From: Sphingopyxis sp. MSC1_008
Lineage (GTDB): Bacteria > Pseudomonadota > Alphaproteobacteria > Sphingomonadales > Sphingomonadaceae
Direction of reading: 5' to 3'
DNA: 64,000 nt
Assembly: GCF_023197165.1 (NCBI RefSeq)
Contig: NZ_JALPRD010000014.1
Span: 59,472-123,471, forward strand
Under the pieces are notes generated by a model. The model worked only from the letters and a program-made list of their open reading frames with translations, did no database searches and was not told the origin of the DNA. A program made the translations under genes and the position numbers. The stretch's first letter is position 1; every line of letters starts with the position of its first letter. Shown here one piece after another: positions 26,841-34,748 of the stretch.

Positions 26841-27192
26841 CGGCTTGATCCTCCCGAGAAAAATGACTTCATAGTCAGTTTTCTATACTACGAACGCAAT
26901 TTTGCAAGCTCAATCGGATAATCCGCCGGTTTCTCGTCTGTTCCCCAGCCACTTCGCTAGGGACCAACAGCTCGGCTAACCGCCGTCTGACGTCCACGAT
27001 GGTCTGACAACCGCCATTGCAATCACGCCATCTGACGCTATGTTCGGGCGACAGATCGCGGGCGTCAATCAAAACCAATTTCGTGCTCACCGACTGCGCC
27101 CGTTTCCAGGCATTCTTGCGGGGCCGGGCTGAATTAAGCGACCGGGGGCACCGGTGGACCGAAGTGTTTAGGGATCTTAAGGGGAACCTGTC
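26841..27192. promoter_or_regulatory. divergent promoter region between flavoprotein and TetR genes
   Basis: No gene is visible. It holds operator site 7 at 26864-26877. Three TCTGAC half-site-like repeats lie at 26986, 27003 and 27031 and could be weaker contacts for the same regulator. AAGGGG precedes the TetR GTG start by 8 bases. Confidence 0.4.
26864..26877. promoter_or_regulatory. palindromic operator site 7 (TGACTTCATAGTCA)
   Basis: The site is identical to site 2 read on the opposite strand. At 24 bases from the ATG it would overlap the transcription start or leader of the leftward flavoprotein gene, which fits a repressor site. Confidence 0.72.
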
Positions 27193-27960
27193 GTGACGAA
27201 GTGGCGTAATGCATTCCGAACCAGCGAAGAGCTGCATCGCTTCAAGCGTTACGCTGTTCTGCGGGAAGCGACGCGGATCATATCTCGCCGCGGGTTTCAT
27301 AATACGTCGTTGGACGAAATTGCCGAAGGCCTCGGGATCTCCAAAGGCACTTTGTACAATTATGTTTCCGACAAGCAGGAAATTTTGTTCGACTGCCATA
27401 TGATAGCCCTCGACCTGGGCGATCAGGCCAGCAAGGTAGCCAATGATCTCGACGGATCGGGACTGGATAAACTTCGGCTCCTGCTGCTGTGCTACATCGA
27501 ATGGATGTACGGCGAGGCCGGTATCGGCGGCATCACTTCGGACATCAATGCCCTGCGGCCGGACGATCGCGCCACCGTCGTCGCCCGGCGTGATAAAATC
27601 GACCAGGCCCTGCTCGACCTCATCAACCTGGGCATTCGCGATGGAAGTTTGGTCGCCGAAGATCCGCATCTCGCCGTTTTCGTCATCATGGGAGCGGTGA
27701 ACAGCATTTCTTCGTGGTATTCGCGTGGCGGCAGGCTGAAGATCGAGGAAATCGCCGACGTCATCGTAGGGATGCTGACGCGATCGATAGCCATCGACAC
27801 CGCGAGCGCCAACGTGCGTGTGGAAGTCCCGCCCCATCCGGAAGCGACATTGACCTTTGCTCCGATGGTATCCGCCCGGACAGGGCGGGCTGCGACCGCG
27901 AAAAAGGCCGGCAGCACGAAGGCGAAGCCGGCCGGCGCCTCGAAGAAAAAAGCGCTCTAG
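27193..27960 (+). CDS. TetR/AcrR-family transcriptional regulator
   Basis: The 255-residue regulator has an N-terminal helix-turn-helix (about 38-60; TSLDEIAEGLGISKGTLYNY) and a TetR ligand-binding helical domain. It ends in an unusual Ala/Lys-rich tail of about 28 residues (AATAKKAGSTKAKPAG), like histone-H1-type or phasin-like tails. The start is GTG with AAGGGG upstream. It is the only intact dedicated regulator near the catabolic cluster and probably represses it by binding the shared palindrome, with a pathway CoA ester as inducer. That link is inference. TetR regulators of lipid pathways (KstR, KstR2) are precedents. Confidence 0.88.
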   Translation: MTKWRNAFRTSEELHRFKRYAVLREATRIISRRGFHNTSLDEIAEGLGISKGTLYNYVSDKQEILFDCHMIALDLGDQASKVANDLDGSGLDKLRLLLLCYIEWMYGEAGIGGITSDINALRPDDRATVVARRDKIDQALLDLINLGIRDGSLVAEDPHLAVFVIMGAVNSISSWYSRGGRLKIEEIADVIVGMLTRSIAIDTASANVRVEVPPHPEATLTFAPMVSARTGRAATAKKAGSTKAKPAGASKKKAL

Positions 27961-27968
27961 GCAAAACT

Positions 27969-27982
27969 GGGCGATAGCGCCC
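27969..27982 (+). terminator. candidate terminator after TetR gene
   Basis: A 5-bp GC stem GGGCG/CGCCC with an ATAG loop lies 9 bases past the stop codon and is followed by GAATTTC. It is weak. Confidence 0.3.
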
Positions 27983-28259
27983 GAATTTCATGATCCTTCC
28001 GGTCGCCCGCTCAGGCTTGCCTGAGACGGGCAGAGATTTGCTCCTTTCTGAATCTGGAGTCATAATATTGACTCATAAGTTCGACTCGATTACGGGACGG
28101 CGCAACGCAGCAGTGCGTAGCGAAAATAGCATTGTGGATATGGCGGATCGCCTCGCTTTCGCGCCGCAAGCGCGAAGTCGCTTATGAGACGCGCGGGGAA
28201 CATGCCGCAGCCACAGACTTGACTTCGCTAGAATAGTTTCGGTCGAGTTGTAGGATCCA
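27983..28259 (+). promoter_or_regulatory. leader and promoter region of pnt operon
   Basis: No gene is visible. An inverted pair GAGTCA (28057-28062) and TGACTC (28069-28074), plus a degenerate TGACTCATAAGTTC at 28069-28082, recall the cluster operator but do not match it well. AGGA precedes the pntAA ATG. Confidence 0.35.
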
Positions 28260-29384
28260 ATGGCTGTGAAAATTGCGGTACTGAAAGAAGCCGTGGGCGA
28301 AAACCGCGTGTCCGCCACCCCCGAGACAGCGAAGAAATTCGCCGCACTGGGTGCCCAGGTCGCTGTCGAAAAAGGAGCCGGCGAGGCCGCATCCATTTCT
28401 GATTCCGACTATGAAGCGGCTGGCGCCATGGTCGCCGACCGCAACTCGACGCTTGCCGGTGCGGATATCATTCTCGGCGTGCGGGGACCCGATCCCGCCT
28501 CGATCAACGGTGCGAAGCCCGGCGCCTGGATCGTGGCGAGCCTCGCCCCCTTCGCAGAGCGCGCACGCATCGACGCTTATGCAGCGGGCGGCTTCGAAGC
28601 GCTGGCGATGGAGTTCATGCCCCGCATCACGCGCGCGCAGTCGATGGATATATTGTCGTCGCAGTCCAACCTTGCCGGTTACAAGGCCGCCGTGCTGGCC
28701 GCGTCTGAATATGGCCGCGCTTTTCCGATGATGATGACGGCCGCGGGCACGGTATCCGCCGCGCGCGCCTTTGTGATGGGCGTCGGGGTCGCCGGGCTCC
28801 AGGCGATCGCCACGGCGCGCCGCCTGGGGGCGCAGGTATCGGCGACCGATGTGCGTTCGGCGACAAAAGAGCAGATCCAGTCGCTCGGCGCCAAGCCGAT
28901 ATTCGTCGAGAATGTCGAAGGTATCGAGGGCGAAGGGACAGGCGGTTATGCGACAGAGATGTCCGAGGAATATCAGCGGGCCCAGGCCGAGTTGGTGTCG
29001 AGCCACATCGCGAAACAGGATATTGTGATCACGACCGCGCTGATTCCGGGTCGCCCCGCGCCCCGGCTGATCTCCGACGCGCAGCTTGCGACGATGCGTC
29101 GAGGGTCCGTGATCGTCGATCTCGCCGCGGAAGCCGGTGGCAATGTCGAGGGTGCAGTCGCGGGCGAGACGGTCATCCGTCACGGCGTGAAGATCATCGG
29201 CGCGAGCAATATCGCGGCGACGCTCGCGGCGGACGCGTCGGCGCTCTTCTCTCGAAACCTCTACAATTTCCTGAGCGCCTTCTGGGACAAGGAGCGCGGC
29301 GGGCCGGTTCTCGACGAGGAGATCGGCGATGCGATCCGGCTGACAAGGGACGGCAAGGTCGTCAACGCGCGGCTACTCGGTTGA
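28260..29384 (+). CDS. pntAA: NAD(P) transhydrogenase subunit alpha part 1
   Basis: The 374-residue soluble domain I binds NAD(H). It is similar to alanine dehydrogenase/PNT enzymes, with VLKEAVGENRVSATP at the N-terminus, QSNLAGYKAA, and the Rossmann segment MGVGVAGLQAIATARRLGA. Together with PntAB and PntB it couples proton inflow to hydride transfer from NADH to NADP+, supplying NADPH. The three-gene split is normal in alphaproteobacteria. It starts the operon. Confidence 0.95.
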   Translation: MAVKIAVLKEAVGENRVSATPETAKKFAALGAQVAVEKGAGEAASISDSDYEAAGAMVADRNSTLAGADIILGVRGPDPASINGAKPGAWIVASLAPFAERARIDAYAAGGFEALAMEFMPRITRAQSMDILSSQSNLAGYKAAVLAASEYGRAFPMMMTAAGTVSAARAFVMGVGVAGLQAIATARRLGAQVSATDVRSATKEQIQSLGAKPIFVENVEGIEGEGTGGYATEMSEEYQRAQAELVSSHIAKQDIVITTALIPGRPAPRLISDAQLATMRRGSVIVDLAAEAGGNVEGAVAGETVIRHGVKIIGASNIAATLAADASALFSRNLYNFLSAFWDKERGGPVLDEEIGDAIRLTRDGKVVNARLLG

Positions 29385-29409
29385 AGACCGACAAAGGGGA
29401 ACAATAATT

Positions 29410-29697
29410 ATGGATTTGATCTCGATCCTCTCGATCTTCGTGATGGCCTGCTTCGTCGGCTATTACGTCGTGTGGTCGGTTACGCCGGCGCTGCATACGC
29501 CGCTGATGGCTGTCACCAACGCAATCTCGTCGGTGATCATCGTCGGTGCGCTGATTGCCAGCGCCGCTGAAGGGAGCCAGTTTTCCACATATCTGGGGCT
29601 GGTGGCGGTCGTCCTCGCCAGCGTGAACATCTTTGGCGGCTTTGCGGTCACCGAGCGAATGCTCGCCATGTACAAGAAGAAGGACCGCAAGAGCTGA
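29410..29697 (+). CDS. pntAB: NAD(P) transhydrogenase subunit alpha part 2
   Basis: The 95-residue membrane protein has three hydrophobic helices: one around VMACFVGYYVVW, one around AISSVIIVGAL and one around VVLASVNIFGGFAVTERML. It forms part of the proton channel of the transhydrogenase. Its TGA overlaps the ATG of pntB, so translation is coupled. Confidence 0.95.
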   Translation: MDLISILSIFVMACFVGYYVVWSVTPALHTPLMAVTNAISSVIIVGALIASAAEGSQFSTYLGLVAVVLASVNIFGGFAVTERMLAMYKKKDRKS

Positions 29698-31121
29698 TGC
29701 CCGATATGCACGAACTCGCCGCCACGCCCGCTTGGGCTGCGCTCGCCTATCTCGTTTCGGGCGTGCTGTTCATCCTCGCATTGCGTGGACTCTCCAGCCC
29801 CGGTACGTCGCGCCGAGGTAACCGCCTTGGTATGATCGGCATGCTGGTGGCGGTCGCAACCACTTTGATCCTGCACGGCACCGGCCTGATCCAGATCTCG
29901 ATTGCGATTGCGATCGGCGGGGTGATCGGGTTCGTCGCTGCGCGCAAAATTGCAATGACGGATATGCCTCAGCTCGTTGCGGCCTTTCACTCGCTCGTGG
30001 GTCTCGCCGCCGTGCTCGTCGGGGCCGCTGCCTTCCTCAATCCAGCAGCCTTCGGCATTCTCGATGCGCAAACCGGCCACATCCAAAGCATCAGCCGGAT
30101 CGAGATGGGCCTGGGGGTTGCCATCGGCGCGATCACCTTCTCGGGATCGGTAATTGCCTTCCTCAAGCTCAACGGCAACATGTCGGGCGCGCCGATCATG
30201 TTGCCGGCGCGGCATGTCATCAATTTAGGTACGCTCGCCGCGATTGTCGGCCTCGTCGCCTATTTCGTCACCGACGACAGCCACTGGGTCTTTTTCTCCA
30301 TCACCGCGCTCAGTTTCGTCATCGGCTTTTTGCTGATTATCCCGATCGGCGGCGCGGACATGCCGGTCGTGGTGTCGATGTTGAACAGCTATTCCGGCTG
30401 GGCGGCGGCGGCGATGGGCTTTACGCTGCATAATAGCGCTATGATCATCACCGGCGCGCTGGTGGGTTCGTCGGGCGCGATCCTGAGCTACATCATGTGC
30501 AAGGCGATGAACCGCAGTTTCATCTCGGTCATCGCGGGCGGATTCGGCGGCGACGCGGTGGCCGCGGGCGGCGGCGAAAAGGTTGAACGGCCGTGGAAGC
30601 GCGGCTCGGCCGACGACGCGGCCTTCCTTATGAGCCAGGCTGAACAGGTGATCATCGTCCCCGGTTACGGAATGGCGGTCAGTCAGGCGCAGCACGTTCT
30701 GCGCGAGATGGGCGATCTTCTGAAGGCCGAGGGTGTGCGCGTGAAATATGCGATTCACCCGGTCGCGGGACGCATGCCTGGCCATATGAATGTGCTGCTT
30801 GCCGAAGCGAACGTGTCTTATGACGAGGTATACGAGCTGGAAGACATAAATTCGGAGTTCTCGCAGACCGACATCGCCTTCGTCATCGGCGCAAATGACG
30901 TTACCAACCCGGCCGCGAAGACCGACAAGACTTCACCAATCTATGGCATGCCGATCCTCGACGTCGAAAAGGCCAAGACCGTTCTGTTCCTCAAGCGGTC
31001 GATGGGCGGCGTCGGCTATGCCGGGGTCGACAACGACGTTTTCTACATGGACAACACCATGATGCTGCTTGGCGATGCGAAGAAGATGGTGGAAGAAATC
31101 GTCAAGGCGATGAACGCCTGA
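29697..31121 (+). CDS. pntB: NAD(P) transhydrogenase subunit beta
   Basis: The 474-residue protein has about nine transmembrane helices followed by the NADP(H)-binding domain III with VIIVPGYGMAVSQAQ and GRMPGHMNVLLAEA near the C-terminus. It completes the proton-translocating enzyme. The gene ends just before the conjugation island, so the island boundary lies between 31122 and 31284. Confidence 0.96.
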   Translation: MPDMHELAATPAWAALAYLVSGVLFILALRGLSSPGTSRRGNRLGMIGMLVAVATTLILHGTGLIQISIAIAIGGVIGFVAARKIAMTDMPQLVAAFHSLVGLAAVLVGAAAFLNPAAFGILDAQTGHIQSISRIEMGLGVAIGAITFSGSVIAFLKLNGNMSGAPIMLPARHVINLGTLAAIVGLVAYFVTDDSHWVFFSITALSFVIGFLLIIPIGGADMPVVVSMLNSYSGWAAAAMGFTLHNSAMIITGALVGSSGAILSYIMCKAMNRSFISVIAGGFGGDAVAAGGGEKVERPWKRGSADDAAFLMSQAEQVIIVPGYGMAVSQAQHVLREMGDLLKAEGVRVKYAIHPVAGRMPGHMNVLLAEANVSYDEVYELEDINSEFSQTDIAFVIGANDVTNPAAKTDKTSPIYGMPILDVEKAKTVLFLKRSMGGVGYAGVDNDVFYMDNTMMLLGDAKKMVEEIVKAMNA

Positions 31122-31284
31122 CCGATCCCCGCAAATAACGGTCACGCTTTGGCTCAACAGGAGCGCGGCCGTCTGGCGACAATTCTGCACGGAACAGGCG
31201 CAAACGTCGGGTGCCCGTGCTTCCCCACTATCCCCGTCGGCAAGGCGCAGCGGCCCAAACATGGCCGGCCGAATTTGTCCTGGC

Positions 31285-31584
31285 TCAGCGCATCCTCGGT
31301 GTAGAAGACGGAGAGCGGGGGCTTTCGTACCGGCTGCTCCTGCGATCGCCGCCATGTCTCGGCCGGGGATGTGCGCGGAGAAACGACCTCAGACTTGCGA
31401 CGAAGACCAGCGTAGCGCGGCCGACCTTTGCCGCCTCGATCTCCCCGTCGGCGATCAATTCGTAGATCTTGGTGCGGCTGAGCCCGGTCGTGCGAACAAC
31501 CTCCGAGATACGTATACTTATCGGATCCAGCGGCGGCGGCGACGCCCGACGCAGGCTTCTCGGGGCGGCTTTGCGATTTGGCAT
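31285..31584 (-). CDS. excisionase-like helix-turn-helix protein
   Basis: The 99-residue protein has a MerR/AlpA-type HTH: IRISEVVRTTGLSRTKIYEL, then IADGEIEAAKVGRATLVF. This is the layout of excisionase-family DNA-binding domains. The start at 31584 follows GGAGAG, with a longer start at 31665 less likely. It is the last gene of the conjugation island and may control transfer or excision. The C-terminal tail is Arg/Ser-rich and unassigned. Confidence 0.65.
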   Translation of the reverse strand: MPNRKAAPRSLRRASPPPLDPISIRISEVVRTTGLSRTKIYELIADGEIEAAKVGRATLVFVASLRSFLRAHPRPRHGGDRRSSRYESPRSPSSTPRMR

Positions 31585-31661
31585 GACACTCTCCATCGCT
31601 TCTGAGGTCGTGTTCGGGGCCGGGCAAAGCCTGCGCCCAGCCGTTCCACGGACAATTGTCG

Positions 31662-31889
31662 TCATCCGCCGTACCTCGGCCCCTTTTCGGTCTTCGCGAA
31701 TTCGCGATCGCTGTCGAGAAAGGCTCCGAGCATCGCCGGGATAAGCGCCGCCACCGGCTCTTCGAGGCCGTAGGCCGCGGCATAGGCGGCCGCATAAGCC
31801 GACAGCCGGTCGTTCAGTTCAGGCAAGACGACGATGCCGATCTTGACCGGGGTACGATCGGGAAGACGTGCGAGCTTGAGAGCGGCCAT
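31662..31889 (-). CDS. DUF2274 protein
   Basis: The 75-residue protein (PVKIGIVVLPELNDRLSAYA, then EEPVAALIPAML) matches the DUF2274 family that regularly follows trbI in conjugative elements of proteobacteria. Its ATG overlaps the trbI stop (ATGA). Function is unknown; a small RHH-like or assembly role is possible. Confidence 0.8.
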   Translation of the reverse strand: MAALKLARLPDRTPVKIGIVVLPELNDRLSAYAAAYAAAYGLEEPVAALIPAMLGAFLDSDREFAKTEKGPRYGG

Positions 31890-33115
31890 CAGCCCGCTCC
31901 TCGTTGCCAAGGCCCGAGGACGATGTCCTTGTGAACAATCACGCGCACCGGCCAGCCAGGCCGCACGACGATTGTCGGCTGGATGTCGAGACTCTTTTCG
32001 GCGAGCCGGTCGCCCGCGCGACTGCCGCCCTGCTGCGCGGACTCACGCATCGCGCGGACGATCTCGCTTTCGTCGTCGCCGAAATTGAGTTCGGTGCCGA
32101 CACCGAGCAGTGTCGCGAGCGCGACGCCCTTGATCAGCTGCCACCCGTGGGCATCGACGCGATCGGCAAGGCCTGCGTAGCCCGAGGGATCGCTGGCCGG
32201 GGCATCGTCCAGCGCGAGCGAAGAGCCGTCGGGCCACACGATCCGCTGCCAGACGACGAATGCGCGCTTCTGGCCATAGCTCGTCCGGCTTTCGTAACGG
32301 CCCATCAGACGCGCGCCCTGCGGGATCAGCAAGGTCCGTCCGGTGATGCTGTCATAGGTGTTTTGACTGACTTGCGCGACGACCAGCCCGGGGAGGTCGC
32401 TATTCAGCCCGGTGATGAGGCTCGCGGCGATCACGCTGCCGCTGCTGAGCATCCATGGCGAGGCGGGGGGTGCGATGCGATGCGGGCTCACGTGCGCGTC
32501 GCCTCCTGCTTCCGCCTTGGAGGAGGATGCCAACTTGCCCTGGGCTGGTGCGGCCTCGACCGGCTCGCCACTGGCTCGCGGTACCGCTGGCTGCGTTCCG
32601 CGGTTCGATCCAAGCGACATCATGACGGGTGATTGGCGCGCGGCCCCTTCTTCGGCGAGGCGACGCTCGCGCTCGGCCGCCTCGGCTGCCGCCTTGTCGT
32701 CGACCGCGACGGCAGGCGGATACGCGCCTTCCATTTTGCGCTGATGTTCGAGGATCGGCCGTCCAAGGTCCCCAGGGAGTGGCGGCCCGAGCTCAGGAAT
32801 TTCGTCGTAACGGCCGGGGGTGCCGGCCAGGGCTTGGGGCTGCCCGCCTTGCCGCTTCTCGAACATCTCGTCGCCGCTTGCCGCGAGCTTGAAGGAGACG
32901 GGCTCGAGCGCGATCCAAGTAACTACTGCAGTCGCGAGGGCACCGACGGCCGCCACGCCGATGATGATCTCTCGCCGGAAGCGCGCGACGCGCCGGGGGG
33001 CGCCGCGCAGAACGAGGGTCTCGGGATCGACCTTGGCCGGTGGCCCGGCCTGGTCTGGGCGATCACGGACCGGAGCTTCCGCAGGCCGACGGACAGCCTC
33101 CTCATCGCCCGACAT
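31889..33115 (-). CDS. trbI: conjugal transfer protein TrbI (VirB10-like)
   Basis: The 408-residue protein has a short cytoplasmic N-terminus, one transmembrane helix (about 50-70), a Pro-rich periplasmic linker and a C-terminal VirB10 domain with GLNSDLPGLVVAQV, TLLIPQGARLMGRYES and LDDAPASDPSGYAGL. It spans both membranes in the type IV secretion channel. I placed the start at 33115 because its ATG overlaps the trbG stop; the longer frame runs through trbG without similarity. Confidence 0.93.
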   Translation of the reverse strand: MSGDEEAVRRPAEAPVRDRPDQAGPPAKVDPETLVLRGAPRRVARFRREIIIGVAAVGALATAVVTWIALEPVSFKLAASGDEMFEKRQGGQPQALAGTPGRYDEIPELGPPLPGDLGRPILEHQRKMEGAYPPAVAVDDKAAAEAAERERRLAEEGAARQSPVMMSLGSNRGTQPAVPRASGEPVEAAPAQGKLASSSKAEAGGDAHVSPHRIAPPASPWMLSSGSVIAASLITGLNSDLPGLVVAQVSQNTYDSITGRTLLIPQGARLMGRYESRTSYGQKRAFVVWQRIVWPDGSSLALDDAPASDPSGYAGLADRVDAHGWQLIKGVALATLLGVGTELNFGDDESEIVRAMRESAQQGGSRAGDRLAEKSLDIQPTIVVRPGWPVRVIVHKDIVLGPWQRGAG

Positions 33116-33933
33116 CACCGCCCCTCTCCCGTTCGAACAATGCGGACGATCTTCTGGCGCTTCGCGCCGTGGCGCAATTCCGCGCGTTCGAAGAGACGAT
33201 CGACAATGTAAAAGCGGCCGGAAACGCGGTAATTGACGAGCTCGGGCGCACCCGCTTCGCCTGTCACGAAAAGCGGCGGTGCGTCGCCCTGCGCCAGGCT
33301 TGGCGGAAATTCGATGAAAGTCTGCCGACCATTGTCGAAGGCGCGGAGCGGCCGCCACGGTGCGCGGTCGCCGCGAATGCGGTATCCAAAGTGAAACGCT
33401 ACGGGGTCAACGCCGCCCTGCCCTGTGGCGCGATCGCGAACCGTCGATGCCGCGCGTTTGATCGCCAGCAGCGCGTCGTCGGGATACGTCCAGCGGATCG
33501 CCGCCATCGCCGTCGCGGCGGTACTGGTGAGCGCGATGTGGTAGACGCGCCGGTCGGTGGTGATGATCAAATTCGTGGCCAGACCAGGCGCGAGCGGCTT
33601 AATCATGACATGGGTGCGTTGCGCGTCCCCCGCCCCGCTGACCGTATCGCCGACGGTCCAGCGCGCCGTGTCGCCGGCGGCCACCGCGAGGAGCGCTTCA
33701 CCGGGCTCAAGCGCAATTTCGGTCACGTGACCGGGGGCCCCGACGAGGCGGTAGATCGCGCCCTCGGCATAGGCGTAGGACTGGATCGCGCCGCGGTAAT
33801 CCTCGCGCCGCGGCTCTCTCGTCGCGGCCGCTTCCGCCGCGCGTATCCGCTCGGTGCCGCGAGCCGCTGCGGCCTCGGCATCAGTTGCTGCGACGATCCC
33901 GGTGGCCAGTAGGCAAATAAGAAACGACTTCAT
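33115..33933 (-). CDS. trbG: conjugal transfer protein TrbG (VirB9-like)
   Basis: The 272-residue protein has a signal peptide and a VirB9/CagX domain, with the segments YAYAEGAIYRLVGAPGHVTE, TNLIITTDRRVYHIAL and C-terminal GRFYIVDRLFERAELRHG. It is the periplasmic/outer-membrane component of the T4SS core complex. ATGA overlaps on both sides link trbF, trbG and trbI. Confidence 0.93.
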   Translation of the reverse strand: MKSFLICLLATGIVAATDAEAAAARGTERIRAAEAAATREPRREDYRGAIQSYAYAEGAIYRLVGAPGHVTEIALEPGEALLAVAAGDTARWTVGDTVSGAGDAQRTHVMIKPLAPGLATNLIITTDRRVYHIALTSTAATAMAAIRWTYPDDALLAIKRAASTVRDRATGQGGVDPVAFHFGYRIRGDRAPWRPLRAFDNGRQTFIEFPPSLAQGDAPPLFVTGEAGAPELVNYRVSGRFYIVDRLFERAELRHGAKRQKIVRIVRTGEGR

Positions 33934-34745
33934 GGCAGTTTCCCTTCCGAAGCAGTGGGGGTTGAAGGCGGAAGCTCTAGCGTCGGCTCTTGGGCAAGCC
34001 CGGCATCCGGAGCTCTGTCCTCGTCTGCCAAGACAGAGGGCGCAGCCTGCACCGGCTCGGCGGTCTCATATTCCCGGCTCCAGTCGATCGCCTCGACGTA
34101 TAGCCCGAGCGGATTTTTGCGCAGCACCTCGGCGGTTCGCGGCGGCTTGACCGCGACGGTCAGGATCGCCGTCCAGCGCGACGTCGATACGAGACTGCCG
34201 CGTTCGAACAGGCTCTCGCGCCACTTGACCTGGAAGGATCGCGGCGACGCACGGACTACGCTGACGATCTCGACCGACAGCGAGTGTGTTCCGACCTTCG
34301 CGAACGGGTCGGCCGAGCGCGCATATTCGTTGAGGAATAGCTCGCCGCGGTCGGTGACGAAATCATAGGCGCCAAGCCAGTTCTCGCGCATCAGCACCGG
34401 GTCGAGCGATATACCACGCACGTTGCGAATAAACTGACCGAGCGCCCAGGCGATCTGCGGGTCGGTCGGGTTATAGTCGGCGACGGCGGGCGCGACGCTG
34501 CGCGCCTCGCCGAGCCGATCGACCTCGACGACGTAGGGCGTCACGCGGCTTTGCACCGATTGCCAGACGAGGCCGCCCGCGAGGCCGGTGGAAAGCAACA
34601 GCCCGCCGAACGCCATGATCCGCCAGTTTCGCGCCTGGAGGCGCGCCGACCCGATCCGGTCGTCCCACTGCTGCGCGGCGCGCTGATAGGGGGTAACGGG
34701 TTCGGGCGTCCGCCCGTAACGCTGTACCGATCGCTTGAAACGCAT
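33930..34745 (-). CDS. trbF: conjugal transfer protein TrbF (VirB8-like)
   Basis: The 271-residue protein has one N-terminal transmembrane helix (around 45-65) and a VirB8-like periplasmic domain with YVVEVDRLGEA, FVTDRGELFLNEYA and FQVKWRESLFERG. It is an inner-membrane scaffold of the T4SS. The Pro/Glu-rich C-terminus is variable in the family. It starts 3 bases after the trbL stop. Confidence 0.93.
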   Translation of the reverse strand: MRFKRSVQRYGRTPEPVTPYQRAAQQWDDRIGSARLQARNWRIMAFGGLLLSTGLAGGLVWQSVQSRVTPYVVEVDRLGEARSVAPAVADYNPTDPQIAWALGQFIRNVRGISLDPVLMRENWLGAYDFVTDRGELFLNEYARSADPFAKVGTHSLSVEIVSVVRASPRSFQVKWRESLFERGSLVSTSRWTAILTVAVKPPRTAEVLRKNPLGLYVEAIDWSREYETAEPVQAAPSVLADEDRAPDAGLAQEPTLELPPSTPTASEGKLP

Positions 34746-34748
34746 GGC

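Noticed and set aside
28057..28082. Eighth copy of the cluster operator before pntAA
   Set aside because: Arms are inverted or mismatched (TGACTCATAAGTTC), so it does not meet the TGAC-N6-GTCA pattern.
31122..31284. Attachment site of an integrative element after pntB
   Set aside because: No tRNA, integrase or matching direct repeat could be seen at both ends of the block.
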